Assembly: GCA_965199765.1 (NCBI GenBank)
Contig: CBDATC010000001.1
Location: 1,473,263-1,537,262, forward strand
Length of the DNA stretch: 64,000 bases
Direction of reading: 5' to 3'
DNA from: JAPOXR01 sp965199765
GTDB lineage: Bacteria > Pseudomonadota > Alphaproteobacteria > Rhodobacterales > Rhodobacteraceae
Every line of letters starts with the position of its first letter. Within the stretch, counting starts at the first letter, position 1. The notes below the pieces were generated by a model. It did not search any database, was not told where the DNA came from, and saw only the letters and a program-made list of their open reading frames with translations. Shown in pieces: positions 44,338 through 53,829 of this stretch. A program made the position numbers and the translations under genes.

Positions 44338-45087
44338 CTAAACATCACCCTGGGGGGCAACAACAGAGCAGTAGGCATTTTCGGAAAGATCCAAAAGACC
44401 GTGCAAACCGAGCGCCGACCTTTCACTCTGGCCCATGCCGGCGATTATCTTTTGCATCGCGTCGCGCAACGGCGAAACAAATGCTGGATAGGCGGTGATG
44501 AAGGGTAAGGCTGGAGTGGGTGGTGTCGCATCGACTACCCGAAGCCGTGCGGCCCATTGATCAAACCGGCGAATCAACCACCAGCTTTGCACATCAATCG
44601 CCGCAATGTCGGCAAGGCCTTGGTCGACCGCGCGGCAGGAGGCGCTATGGCTGCCGGTTGCCAAGGCGGGCTTGAGTTTTATGCCCCGGTTTTGCGCTTC
44701 GCGGATGGCAGCAGCCCATCCAGACTGCGAGTCCTTTGAGTTGTAGGCAAAACTTGCATTGTCAAATTGTTCGAGCCCAATCCTTTGCTCGTCGCCATCG
44801 ACAACGAAGACGCTGTAATAAAACCCGTCGGGGCAGGCAGGCAATCGCAATTCAGCCGTCCCCACCAGTTGAACCCGTTCTCGAAGATACGTTCTGAAAG
44901 GCAGGCCGCAGGTCTGTGAAAGAAGGAGTTCGGGGTCTTGCCAATGTTTCGGCAGGTCTGTGGGATAGCTGAGATTATTGGGAGCATTGATCCCGCGGCT
45001 CCGCAGTTCATCGCGGAGCGATCGCCAAAACCGATCATGCGCACCGAGCGTTTCCCGCCGCGCGTACATTGGCAGACTTGCAATCAA
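44338..45087 (-). CDS. PhnD-like phosphate/phosphonate-type substrate-binding protein
   Basis: 249-aa protein of the PhnD-like periplasmic-binding fold (IASLPMYARRET, LLSQTCGLPFRTYL, ATGSHSASCRAVDQGLADIAAID, TPALPFIT). It has no signal peptide, so it is probably cytoplasmic or lost its leader. The start TTG 45087 overlaps the TerB-like stop (TTGA), which suggests translational coupling; ATG 45069 is the alternative. No ABC partners are adjacent. Confidence 0.8.
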   Translation of the reverse strand: MIASLPMYARRETLGAHDRFWRSLRDELRSRGINAPNNLSYPTDLPKHWQDPELLLSQTCGLPFRTYLRERVQLVGTAELRLPACPDGFYYSVFVVDGDEQRIGLEQFDNASFAYNSKDSQSGWAAAIREAQNRGIKLKPALATGSHSASCRAVDQGLADIAAIDVQSWWLIRRFDQWAARLRVVDATPPTPALPFITAYPAFVSPLRDAMQKIIAGMGQSERSALGLHGLLDLSENAYCSVVAPQGDV

Positions 45088-45527
45088 TGCTGCCGAGCGG
45101 CAACCCTCTGACGGGCCAGCGCGCTGTCTCGGTCGTTGACACCAAGAAGACGGCAGACCAGCCGAAGGTATCCGTCCTCAGTATAATCGCGGTGTTGGTC
45201 AACGAGCACAATTTCCCACAGCGCCTCAATCAACCCTATCCGCTCGTTGATCGGGACGGCCTTCTTCAATGCCTTTGTGAAGCTGACATTGTCGCCAGTC
45301 TGTGCTTCAATAGACTCGGCTTCAACCCGCAGAGATTGCGCGTCTTCGTCAGACAAACCAAATTTTCGCGCCAAAATATGATCGCTTAGCTGCTTTTCTG
45401 CGTTTAGATATTCGTTGTCAGAGCGGCTTACCCGGACAAGCAGAACCGCCAGTGCGAGTTTTGAATCGATCTCGGCGGTCGGTGCGGGCGAGGCGTCATT
45501 CAGAAAATCAAGAAAGGACTTGAACAT
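45084..45527 (-). CDS. TerB-like tellurite-resistance family protein
   Basis: 147-aa helical protein with the TerB fold pattern: SKLALAVLLVRVSRSDNEYLNAEKQL at the start and IGLIEALWEIVLVDQHRDYTEDGYLRLVCRLLGV in the middle, each contributing conserved acidic metal-binding positions. The single-gene context, without terC/D/Z, means tellurite resistance itself is unlikely. It is coupled to the binding-protein gene that follows. Confidence 0.87.
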   Translation of the reverse strand: MFKSFLDFLNDASPAPTAEIDSKLALAVLLVRVSRSDNEYLNAEKQLSDHILARKFGLSDEDAQSLRVEAESIEAQTGDNVSFTKALKKAVPINERIGLIEALWEIVLVDQHRDYTEDGYLRLVCRLLGVNDRDSALARQRVAARQH

Positions 45528-45569
45528 CAGGAATTCATACGGCGCAGGTTCATTTTCCGCAATGTCCGA

Positions 45570-45818
45570 TCAAGCATCGCGCCGATTTGATCCGCTTTCC
45601 CTGCTGTCGGGGTCGGCAGTTCCTATGCCACGAAAAATAAAGCGGGTTGGCCAGACCCAGAGTATTCCAGCGGCGATGTATATCGCGAGTTCGATCAATA
45701 CCGGAGGTCTGTTCAGAAATCCAATAACTGTAACGATGACGATGATGTAAATCGGCATCCCGACGGCTAGAAGCAAAAGCGAAAGTCGCCGCCTGGTTTT
45801 CCAGCTAAGATTGATCAT
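45570..45818 (-). CDS. DUF2842 family small membrane protein
   Basis: 82-aa protein with two transmembrane helices (LSLLLLAVGMPIYIIVIVTVIG; LIELAIYIAAGILWVWP) and the family-typical end WPTRFIFRGIG. Alphaproteobacterial, function unknown. It overlaps the purA stop by 4 bp, so it is translated with purA. Confidence 0.9.
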   Translation of the reverse strand: MINLSWKTRRRLSLLLLAVGMPIYIIVIVTVIGFLNRPPVLIELAIYIAAGILWVWPTRFIFRGIGTADPDSRESGSNRRDA

Positions 45819-47104
45819 TTGAGTATCTGGTTTGAAAGCAAAACGATATCTTCGCGTCGCGGCGATGTGGAAATCAAGCTGACTTCAATGCCGCAGAGCT
45901 GCTCTATTCGACTTATGTATGCCCGCGCCTGCGGCGGCAAACCGTCAATTGTGCGCTGACTGGCAACGGTGCCTGTCCAGCCGGAAAAATTTTCGTAAAT
46001 CGGTTTGGCGATCTTTTGCTCATGGGCAGCGGATGGCAGATGTTCAATATGTTGGCCATTCAGCTCGTAACCGACGCCAATCTTCAGTTCCGGCAGCCCG
46101 TCGAGCACATCGAGTTTGGTTATTCCGAGGCTCGTAACTCCGGCAATCGAACAGATTTGCCGGGTCAGCACGGCATCAAACCAGCCGCACCGCCGCGGTC
46201 TGCCGGTGACAGTACCGAATTCCCGGCCTTTCGTCGCTAAATGCTCTCCATTCGCATCGCTTAGCTCCGTCGGAAACGGTCCAGCACCCACTCGTGTTGA
46301 ATAGGCCTTGCATATGCCGAGCACATGACCAATGCAGTCGGGACCAATTCCAGCACCTGCAGATACACCGCCAGGGACAGTCGACGAAGATGTAACAAAC
46401 GGGTAAGTTCCGTGATCAATGTCCAGTAATGCCCCCTGTGCTCCTTCGAATAAGATTCGGTTCCCCAGTTCCTGTTGGTTTTTCAGCAGTTTCCATACCG
46501 GACGACCGTAAGGAAGAAGGTTCAAAGCCGCGTCGGAAAGTTCCCCACAGACTTTGCCGTGATCGATTGGCTCAGCGCCGAGTCCCCGGCGCAACGCGTT
46601 ATGATGATTGAGAATCCTCTCAGCCAAAGCAGGGATTGCGGCTCTATCAGCAAGATCGCCTAGCCGAACCGCTCTTCGGCCAACCTTGTCTTCGTAAGCA
46701 GGGCCGATGCCGCGAAGCGTGGTTCCAATCTTCATGCGGCCGGCCGATTCTTCGCGTAAGCGGTCAAGTTCTCTGTGCGGCGAGAGGATGAGCGGTGTAT
46801 TCAGAGCAACCGCCAGGTTTTCGGGCGAGATGACAATGCCCCCTTGCCTGAGCGCCGTGATTTCTTGGTTGAATGCCTGCGGGTCCAGCACGGTTCCATT
46901 GGCGATGACATTGAGCTTACCCGGTCGTAGAATGCCCGAAGGAATTGTCGATAATTTGTATGTGACACCGTCGACAACAAGCGTGTGGCCAGCGTTGTTT
47001 CCTCCTTGAAACCGGACGATCACATCACAGTGACCGGCCAGCCAGTCGACGATTTTACCTTTGCCTTCATCGCCCCACTGAAGACCGACAACTGTTATAT
47101 TCAT
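45815..47104 (-). CDS. purA: Adenylosuccinate synthetase
   Basis: 429-aa GTP-dependent enzyme joining IMP and aspartate in AMP synthesis. Motifs: GLQWGDEGKGKIVDWLA with the phosphate-binding loop, FQGGNNAGHTLVV, GIGPAYEDKVGRRAVR, EGAQGALLDIDHGTYPFVTSSS and TGRPRRCGWFDAV. ATG 47104 is the canonical start (MNITVVGLQWG); the frame is open to 47158 but that part overlaps the M48 gene. Confidence 0.97.
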   Translation of the reverse strand: MNITVVGLQWGDEGKGKIVDWLAGHCDVIVRFQGGNNAGHTLVVDGVTYKLSTIPSGILRPGKLNVIANGTVLDPQAFNQEITALRQGGIVISPENLAVALNTPLILSPHRELDRLREESAGRMKIGTTLRGIGPAYEDKVGRRAVRLGDLADRAAIPALAERILNHHNALRRGLGAEPIDHGKVCGELSDAALNLLPYGRPVWKLLKNQQELGNRILFEGAQGALLDIDHGTYPFVTSSSTVPGGVSAGAGIGPDCIGHVLGICKAYSTRVGAGPFPTELSDANGEHLATKGREFGTVTGRPRRCGWFDAVLTRQICSIAGVTSLGITKLDVLDGLPELKIGVGYELNGQHIEHLPSAAHEQKIAKPIYENFSGWTGTVASQRTIDGLPPQARAYISRIEQLCGIEVSLISTSPRREDIVLLSNQILK

Positions 47105-47154
47105 ATCATGGCTTTCGGCGGCTGCAGGTCGGCATGAGGCAGCAGCCCCACAAA

Positions 47155-47883
47155 TCACTGCTCGAAATAGTTTTCGATTTCATCAATTCGGCGGTTGCCG
47201 CTGGGATGTGTCGGCAATAGAGCAAAATGCGGATTTCCAGGGTATCGGGCGAAAAACTGCGCTCCCAACACCGGGTCGTAACCTGCGCTCGCAGCGATAT
47301 AAGCCCCCAATTTGTCGGCTTCCAGCTCTTCTTCCGGCGAATATGAGCGTATGCCGATTGTCATCCCGAGATGCGTCATATCCTGTGTGAACTGCACGCT
47401 GTTTTCGGCGCCTCCCGCGCCATAGGCAGTCAAGCCTCCCAAAATAAGTCCTCCAACCAGTCCGCGTCTCACTCGGCTTTGGTGGTGTCTCAGGATATAG
47501 TGCGCGGCTTCATGTCCGAAAATGAAAGCGATTTCGTCGTCATTGCGAAAATCCTGAATGATAGCTTCAGTGAAGACGATAACCGGTTTGTCTCCAACCT
47601 GATAAGCATTCACACTTGTGTCTTCAGGACTCGCGATGAATGTCGCAAAGTTGCATTTCTTATCAGGAAGGTTTGCTTGGCAGATGGACTCTGCAGCGGG
47701 TTCAACGCGCGCGAGCGCGCGTTCCACGGCGGCAAAGCGGTCCGGCGTCACACCCTCGGTGATGTTGTGAAGGCCGGGCTGTTCGGAAACCGCGACATCG
47801 TCATATGGGCTGCAGCCCGATAACGCGGTGATTCCGATCAAGAGCCAAACAGAAAACTGTATCTTCGTATTTTTTAATTTCAC
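47155..47883 (-). CDS. M48-family metalloprotease, predicted lipoprotein
   Basis: 242-aa protein with the zinc motif HEAAH (FIFGHEAAHYILRHH) and the downstream Glu ligand in SPEEELEADKLG. The N-terminus has a lipobox, ITALSGC, so the mature protein is anchored in the membrane on the periplasmic side. It resembles BepA/LoiP-type proteases. GTG 47883 gives a normal-length signal peptide; ATG 47931 adds 16 residues and cannot be excluded. Confidence 0.88.
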   Translation of the reverse strand: MKLKNTKIQFSVWLLIGITALSGCSPYDDVAVSEQPGLHNITEGVTPDRFAAVERALARVEPAAESICQANLPDKKCNFATFIASPEDTSVNAYQVGDKPVIVFTEAIIQDFRNDDEIAFIFGHEAAHYILRHHQSRVRRGLVGGLILGGLTAYGAGGAENSVQFTQDMTHLGMTIGIRSYSPEEELEADKLGAYIAASAGYDPVLGAQFFARYPGNPHFALLPTHPSGNRRIDEIENYFEQ

Positions 47884-48201
47884 GCTGATTTGCCTTGAAG
47901 ACTGCTGACGTAAGGGGTTGATGAAAATCATGGATTATATTGCATTTCGCCGAGACATTGAAACGGTATCGATAAGTTTTTCTGGCTGCATCGACAGATC
48001 GATGAATTTGTCTCGCAGCCTGCGGCCTCAAAACTGTTTAAACTCCGATTGCGCCAGAGGAAGATCTCGAAGCTCAAATCAGGAGCATGACGACTCTTCT
48101 TCCCAAAAGCCGAGGAGTTGTCGTCTAAACAATTGAACAACGTAGCGTTCGTCTAGATCGACCAAGTCAAACTTCCTGCCGTTGTGCTCTTTCATGCGAG
48201 C

Positions 48202-48288
48202 CTCTTGCAGAATTTCTTGACGATGCCGGATTTTGGAGCTCCGGTCCGGCTGTCGGCGGCCGCCCCTGGCCCTGATCACGGGCTTGGA
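48202..48288 (-). repeat. Dispersed 85-bp repeat, copy A
   Basis: About 85% similar by eye to 52084-52166. On the minus strand both copies encode SRTGAPK(A/S)GIVK followed by FCKRL. In this copy the frame is broken. It adjoins the Rpn-like remnant. Confidence 0.75.
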
Positions 48289-48506
48289 TCGAACAAGGCA
48301 AAGCCGCAGGCAAACTAGAAGGCAGAGCCGAAGGCGCCGCCAATCAATTGAGCAAGGTGCTCGCGCACCGGTTCAGTGCGCTGGCAGATTCTGTCGAGAA
48401 GCGCATCAGCGCGGCCTCAGCCGATGAACTCAACGACTGGGCTGTGGCGGTATTGGACGCGGAATCGCTTGATGATGTGTTCACGCACGGCGCATCGTCG
48501 GCCTAA
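48282..48506 (+). pseudogene. C-terminal remnant of an Rpn/DUF4351-type nuclease
   Basis: Frame reading AWIEQGKAAGKLEGRAEGAA, then LSKVLAHRFSALADSVEKRI and AVAVLDAESLDDVF to a stop at 48504-48506. The short Gly-x-x-Glu-Gly stretch, then RFxxL and the SLDDVF-like end correspond in order to the C-terminus of the Rpn-like protein at 9052, but it is a different subfamily. The nuclease core is absent. Confidence 0.7.
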
Positions 48507-49105
48507 AAAACCGGTGCCCCACAACCTTCGGCTCAAGTTCGGTTAGGCTTGAACCGCTGCCAAGCGCACAGAACAAACTTTTCTTCCAACCCGCTATTCC
48601 AGAGAATGCATCAATCGACTCGGCTTACTCTCTTTCTTCGCAATCACAAACAACAGGAAATTCCATGCGCAGTAAGGCTTTGAACAGCAGAATCGACTTT
48701 CCCGGCAGACACTGGCTACACCGGACGGTAGATTATACCGCTTTCTGAGCGCATCCGTAACAGCTCACGCCCTTTGATTACGGGCGAGGGATAATACGCC
48801 ATTGTCATTTTAGCGGCGCGGCCGGCGAATGCGATCTGCCTTGAAGTCGGGCTCAAATTAACCTTTTCGTTCATTTGTTGTGTCCTAACCGCAATCGCGA
48901 CCGCAGCAGCCTGGCGGGAGTTTGCGCTGACCAAGACTTGAGGATTGAAGCGAGAGTGGAATCTGCGGCTGAACTGGGTAAAGCCGATAAAGTGAACGAT
49001 TGGATGTTCTGAACTTCAGCACGAGAAGATTAACCACTTGCAAAAATTTGCGATCATACCTACTTTCCCGCCATCATCTTACGCGACTCGGTTTTACAAA
49101 GTGCC
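48507..49105. other. Intergenic region upstream of secG without a recognisable gene
   Basis: About 600 bp. I looked for tpiA, which often precedes secG, and saw no trace. A minus-strand frame at 48716-48934 has no family signature. Confidence 0.5.
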
Positions 49106-49462
49106 ATGAGCAACGTTACTCTAATCATTCATTTGGTCTTGGCGTTGGTCTTGATCGGAATCGTCTTGCTGCAGCGTTCGGAAGGCGGTGGTCTAGGCAT
49201 CGGCGGAGGCGGCGGTATCATGACAGGACGTCAGGCAGCTACCGCGCTGGGTAAGTCGACTTGGCTGGTCGCTGTTGCATTTCTTCTGAGCTCACTGACC
49301 CTGACCATTCTTACAGCCAGTGAACAGGCCGAAGATTCGGTTTTGGAGAGAGTGGGCGATACTTTGCCCATTGATTCATCCGTAGGAACTTCTACGGAAG
49401 GCGAGTCGCTTTTGCCACCTGTTCTGTCGGACGAACCTGCGCTTCCGCCTAGGGCCGAGTAG
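49106..49462 (+). CDS. secG: Preprotein translocase subunit SecG
   Basis: 118-aa membrane protein of the SecYEG channel. Two transmembrane helices are seen (LIIHLVLALVLIGIVLLQ and WLVAVAFLLSSLTLTIL), joined by the glycine-rich loop RSEGGGLGIGGGGGIMTGR that is characteristic of alphaproteobacterial SecG. The hydrophilic C-terminal tail is longer than in enterobacteria, as is common in this class. Confidence 0.95.
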   Translation: MSNVTLIIHLVLALVLIGIVLLQRSEGGGLGIGGGGGIMTGRQAATALGKSTWLVAVAFLLSSLTLTILTASEQAEDSVLERVGDTLPIDSSVGTSTEGESLLPPVLSDEPALPPRAE

Positions 49463-49615
49463 CTTCAAACAACAGGAATTTCTAACGCGCCTTTCGAATG
49501 ATTGGCAGAAAAAGCTTGCGGTTTAGTCGTTTTATCCTCATTCTATTCGTCCGTGACTAGGTATGCGTCGCTGGCTTCCTTATGCGACGGGCTAGGTTTG
49601 CGGAGATTACGGACA

Positions 49616-51265
49616 ATGACAAGATACATATTTGTCACCGGCGGTGTTGTTTCCTCGCTTGGCAAGGGACTGACGGCGGCAGCGCTCGGCGCTCTTCTGC
49701 AGTCTCGCGGATATACCGTAAGGCTGCGTAAGCTTGACCCCTATCTCAACGTCGATCCGGGAACGATGAGCCCATATGAGCATGGAGAGGTCTTCGTAAC
49801 GGACGACGGCGCGGAAACCGATCTGGATATTGGACATTATGAACGATTCACCGGTGTGTCGGCTCGGAGTTCGGATTGTGTTTCATCCGGCCGGATTTAT
49901 TCGACTGTCCTGGAGAGAGAGCGGCGCGGTGATTTTCTCGGTCAAACGATACAAGTCATTCCGCATGTAACCAATGAAATCAGGGAATTTATCGAGTATG
50001 GCGAAGGCGAAACAGATTTCATGCTGTGTGAGATCGGAGGCACTGTCGGCGACATAGAAGGGCTGCCGTTTTACGAGGCCATTCGGCAGTTTTCCCAAAG
50101 CCGTCCAAGGGAACAGTGCGTATTCATTCATGTCACGCTGATCCCGTTTATCAATGCCTGTAACGAATTGAAAACGAAGCCGACCCAGCATTCGGTTAAG
50201 GAGCTGCGATCGATTGGCATTTCTCCGAACGTCCTGGTTTGCCGTTCTGCGGATGCGCTTCCGCCCAAGGAGCGTGAGAAAATCGCACTGTTTTGCAATG
50301 TCGGTTCAGATTCAGTGGTTTCGGCTCCGGACCTCGCTTCAATCTATGACGCACCGATGACGTATCACAGACAGGGACTGGACCGCGCGGTTCTCGCCGC
50401 TTTCGGAATCGATCCGGAACCACCCGCATGTCTGGAGCCGTGGGGTGAAGTCGCCAGCCGAATTTCCGATGTGGAGGGCGAAGTCAAAGTCACAATTGTT
50501 GGAAAATACACCGGCTTGGAGGACGCTTACAAATCGATCAATGAAGCATTGATGCACGGAGGAATCGCTAATCGGGTAAAGATCCGGCCGAACTGGATTC
50601 AAGCGGAAGTGTTCGAGCACGAGGATCCAATCCCTTACCTTGAGGGCACCGATGCGATTCTTATTCCCGGCGGTTTTGGATCTCGGGGCTCCGAAGGCAA
50701 GATCCGGGCGGCCGGTTTTGCGCGGAAGCATGATGTGCCTTTTTTGGGCATCTGCTTCGGGATGCAGTTGGCGGTCATAGAAATGGTCCGAAATTTGCTC
50801 GGAATCGAAAATGCCGGTTCCGAGGAGTTCGAAGCTGATCAAACACTTCATTGCAGCCAAATCGAGCCTGTCGTTTATCATCTTGGCGAGTGGCTTCGGG
50901 GAAACGAGACTCTTGTGCGCCGCCGCGATGATCCAAGAGGAGCTACTATGCGACTTGGAGCCTACCCGGCTGTTTTAGCGCCAGGCAGCCGGGCTGCTGA
51001 AATCTATGGATCGCAGCAGATATCAGAACGCCATCGTCATCGTTACGAAGTGGCTCTAAAGTACAAATGCCAACTCGAAAGAAGCGGAGTAAGATTTTCA
51101 GGAATGTCGCCGGACGGAAGATTGCCAGAGATTGTTGAAATTCCTGACCACCCTTGGTTCATCGGCGTGCAATACCACCCAGAGCTAAAGTCGCGACCTT
51201 TCAGTCCCCATCCGCTGTTTGCTGACTTTATCAGCGCGGCATTGTGGCGATCGCGACTTCTGTAG
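49616..51265 (+). CDS. pyrG: CTP synthase
   Basis: 549-aa enzyme making CTP from UTP, ATP and glutamine. The synthetase domain shows TRYIFVTGGVVSSLGKGLTAA and YLNVDPGTMSPYEHGEVFVTDDGAETDLDIGHYERF. The amidotransferase domain has the nucleophile Cys in FLGICFGMQLAVIE and the His-Glu pair in QYHPELKSRP. ATG 49616 is the canonical start; the upstream open frame lacks homology. It follows secG after about 150 bp, the usual Rhizobiales order. Confidence 0.97.
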   Translation: MTRYIFVTGGVVSSLGKGLTAAALGALLQSRGYTVRLRKLDPYLNVDPGTMSPYEHGEVFVTDDGAETDLDIGHYERFTGVSARSSDCVSSGRIYSTVLERERRGDFLGQTIQVIPHVTNEIREFIEYGEGETDFMLCEIGGTVGDIEGLPFYEAIRQFSQSRPREQCVFIHVTLIPFINACNELKTKPTQHSVKELRSIGISPNVLVCRSADALPPKEREKIALFCNVGSDSVVSAPDLASIYDAPMTYHRQGLDRAVLAAFGIDPEPPACLEPWGEVASRISDVEGEVKVTIVGKYTGLEDAYKSINEALMHGGIANRVKIRPNWIQAEVFEHEDPIPYLEGTDAILIPGGFGSRGSEGKIRAAGFARKHDVPFLGICFGMQLAVIEMVRNLLGIENAGSEEFEADQTLHCSQIEPVVYHLGEWLRGNETLVRRRDDPRGATMRLGAYPAVLAPGSRAAEIYGSQQISERHRHRYEVALKYKCQLERSGVRFSGMSPDGRLPEIVEIPDHPWFIGVQYHPELKSRPFSPHPLFADFISAALWRSRLL

Positions 51266-51337
51266 CAAAAGCGCAGAAAGCAACTCCTATGCTTGCGCGT
51301 GTTGTGATGTCGGCGATCACTGCTCGGTAAAACAGAA

Positions 51338-52015
51338 ATGAAAGTTTTGTGCTGTCGGAGAGGTGTAACGATACTCGGATCGGGATCCGTCGAGCCAGCG
51401 ACATTGGATCAGGCTCTGAATGCTGCGCCGAACCTCATTTGCGCCGACGGTGGTGCGCAAACAGCCTTGGAATATGGTTTCGTTCCTCAAAGGGTTATCG
51501 GTGACATGGATTCATTATCATTTTCGGCAATCCAGAAAATTCCACTCGAAACCATCAAGCATTTGACCGGTCAGGATACGACGGATTTAGACAAGTGCGT
51601 CGACACGGTCGAAGCGCCATTTTATGTGGCTGTTGGCGTTGTTCATCCACGCCTCGATCATGGTTTGGCTTCACTCAATGTGCTCGCACGCTACAAAACC
51701 AAGAAAATTCTTCTCTTAACAGAAACAGATGTCTGTTTTCTATGCCCGCCGAAGCTGGCGCTGCATTTGCCGGAGGGCACTCGTTTGTCCTTGTTTCCGC
51801 TCGGGACGGTCAGAGGGCAGTCCAAGGGCCTAAAATGGTCCGTGAACGAAATTGAATTTTCGCCAGTCGGTCGGATTGGAACTTCGAACGAAGTTTCCAG
51901 CCAGTCCGTGGAACTGCGATGGCAAAGTCCTTTGATGCTGGCGATCATGCCGATGGCGCGGTTTCACGCAGTGCTTTCTGCTATACGGACGGCGCCGTGC
52001 TGGACGGAAGAGTGA
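51338..52015 (+). CDS. Thiamine pyrophosphokinase
   Basis: 225-aa enzyme that transfers pyrophosphate from ATP to thiamine. Family motifs: PNLICADGGAQTALEYGFVPQRVIGDMDSLS and the acidic QDTTDLDKCVDT, then GVVHPRLDHGLASLNVL (usually GARFDH). The C-terminal domain binds thiamine (SKGLKWSVN, GRIGTSNEV). The gene lies 72 bp after pyrG on the same strand. Confidence 0.9.
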   Translation: MKVLCCRRGVTILGSGSVEPATLDQALNAAPNLICADGGAQTALEYGFVPQRVIGDMDSLSFSAIQKIPLETIKHLTGQDTTDLDKCVDTVEAPFYVAVGVVHPRLDHGLASLNVLARYKTKKILLLTETDVCFLCPPKLALHLPEGTRLSLFPLGTVRGQSKGLKWSVNEIEFSPVGRIGTSNEVSSQSVELRWQSPLMLAIMPMARFHAVLSAIRTAPCWTEE

Positions 52016-52022
52016 AACCGAT

Positions 52023-52547
52023 TCACTTTTGAGGAATGCTCGCTGTTTCCTTGAACCAGCAGATCACCCCCTGACAATTGAGCCTTTTGCAAAATTCCTT
52101 GACGATGCCGGCCTTCGGAGCTCCGGTCCGGCTGATGGTCGCCTTGGCCCTGATCTCGGACTTGGAGGGTCGGGATTCGTCCTGATTCGCCGTGCTGGAG
52201 CCGGTTTGACCCCTCTTTTCGTCTTCCGGCTTTTTTCGCGGCGAGCGGGAGTGCCTTCCTGAGACAGGAAGCTCTCCGGGGGCGGTGGCTAAAGGGGGGT
52301 GAAGCCGGTTCAGATGTTCATGCGCATCATCTGATCGGTCAGCAGGAACGTCTCGTGCTGCAACGATTCTGAGTTGCCTGACGGCTTCCTTCAGCGACAG
52401 TCCGGCGGTTTCACGGGCCCATTTGAGAGTAACCGGATTCCGGTTTGGCATAGCAAGGTTCGCCGATAAACTCCAAATATTGACTATATCGTTTGGCAGT
52501 TCAAAGTAGAATCGGACTGCCAATGTGACCGAAAGGAAGAATACCAA
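52023..52547 (-). pseudogene. Probable remnant with an HTH antitoxin-like N-terminus
   Basis: 174-codon frame. From an internal ATG, NPVTLKWARETAGLSLKEAVRQL resembles the XRE-type DNA-binding start of ImmA/IrrE-associated regulators. The rest (RKKPEDEKRGQTGSSTANQDES and so on) is low-complexity and matches nothing I know; it is probably out of frame or rearranged. The last 35 codons contain copy B of a dispersed repeat. I would not assign a function. Confidence 0.45.
52084..52166 (-). repeat. Dispersed 85-bp repeat, copy B
   Basis: Similar to 48202-48288 in the same orientation, with scattered substitutions and small gaps. Here the minus-strand frame SRTGAPKAGIVKEFCKRLN is open. The shared peptide suggests both derive from the end of one gene family. 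Confidence 0.75.
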
Positions 52548-52640
52548 AAGTCCGTTAAATTTAGCGTTGTTAATCGAGCCTTGGACGCAACCAGCTTAAA
52601 GTCTGGCTGATGATGTGCGTCAAGCAAGAAGGCCATGGAT

Positions 52641-53789
52641 TCAAAGCAACCCCCGCATCGCGAGATTGCGCATTAAATGCGAAACCGAGAAATCCCATCG
52701 TCTGCAATCCGCGCAATGGCCAACACGGTTGCTCAACCGACCAAGTTCTGGCGATTCGATCTCAACTAGATCATCGATGTGATGGGTAAATCCTTCGCCA
52801 GCCGTATCCCGGTCCTTGATCGGTACGAATGGGGTTCCGCAGAACAGTGCGAATCCGTCAGGATAGGCGTGGTTTTCATTGATGGTTTGTGCAACGAGAT
52901 CGTTTGGATCTCTGCTGATTTCACGCATTCGACTGGTGTCTTCGAGCAAAAATCCATCGATCCCGGAGATCCGCATTTTGATCTCCATTGCCATTGCTGC
53001 ATCTAGCGAGAAGCTTTCATCAAAGAGTCGGATCATTGGTCCGATTGCGGTGGAAGCGTTGTTGTCTTTGGATTTGCCAAGAAGCAGCGCCGAGCGGCCT
53101 TCGAAATCCCGCAGATTGACATCGTTGCCAAGCGAGGCGCCGATGATCTGTCCACGTGAATTCACGACCAAAACCAATTCAGGCTCCGGATTATTCCACG
53201 CCGATCTTGGATGAATCCCGATGCGCGCGCCCGAACCGACAGCAGCCAATACCGGGCATTTGGTGAAAATCTCCGCGTCAGGACCTATGCCGACTTCGAG
53301 ATACTGCGACCAGATTCCTTCGGCGATCATCGCTTCTTTGATCTTGTCTGCCAGGTGCGAGCCGGGTTTGATCGTGTTGAGACGCGGTCCGATGCGCGCT
53401 TTGATCCGGGTTCGAATGCTTTCGGCTTTGGATGGGTCGCCCGCGGCGCGCTCTTCAATCACTCGTTCGACCATCGAGCGGGCGAAGGTCACGCCGGCGG
53501 CCTTGATGACCTGCAGATCGCAGGCAGCCAGCAGTCTCGGAAGGTTCTCGTCATCCTCGCCTTCGACTGAGTTCCGCTCAATGGATTCCAATGAGCCGAT
53601 CAAATTTCCGCTGGCGGACTGCACAAAAGAAGCGGGTTCTTGCATTTCGCAAATGTCCCGCACCGTCGGTGCTCTGCGGCAGGTCAAATCAACCACGTGT
53701 CCATCGCGGATGGTGATGACGGCGGGGCCGGTTGCGGGCAAATGGACCCGTCCAAGCCAAGCGCCGGTATTGGGGATTTTCAAATCCAT
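52641..53789 (-). CDS. Fumarylacetoacetate hydrolase (FAH) family protein
   Basis: 382-aa protein with a C-terminal FAH fold: acidic metal ligands around YLEVGIGPDAEIFTK, RSAWNNPEPELVLVVN and GNDVNLRDFEGRSALLLGKSKDNNAS. The long N-terminal part and RSAWNNPEPE resemble sugar-acid dehydratases such as 2-keto-3-deoxy-arabinonate dehydratase. ATG 53789 has GGAG 6-9 bp upstream. The DenD-like gene lies directly upstream on the same strand, which supports a role in sugar-acid breakdown; substrate unproven. Confidence 0.82.
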   Translation of the reverse strand: MDLKIPNTGAWLGRVHLPATGPAVITIRDGHVVDLTCRRAPTVRDICEMQEPASFVQSASGNLIGSLESIERNSVEGEDDENLPRLLAACDLQVIKAAGVTFARSMVERVIEERAAGDPSKAESIRTRIKARIGPRLNTIKPGSHLADKIKEAMIAEGIWSQYLEVGIGPDAEIFTKCPVLAAVGSGARIGIHPRSAWNNPEPELVLVVNSRGQIIGASLGNDVNLRDFEGRSALLLGKSKDNNASTAIGPMIRLFDESFSLDAAMAMEIKMRISGIDGFLLEDTSRMREISRDPNDLVAQTINENHAYPDGFALFCGTPFVPIKDRDTAGEGFTHHIDDLVEIESPELGRLSNRVGHCADCRRWDFSVSHLMRNLAMRGLL

Positions 53790-53829
53790 TTGGGACTCCA
53801 ATGGCTGCGCGGAATTTTAGAGAGGTAAA

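Noticed and set aside
45084..45527. Tellurite-resistance operon
   Set aside because: Only a lone TerB-like gene; terZ, terC, terD and terE are absent.
49502..49615. Upstream extension of pyrG
   Set aside because: CTP synthase normally begins at the MTRYIFVTGG position; the extension resembles nothing.
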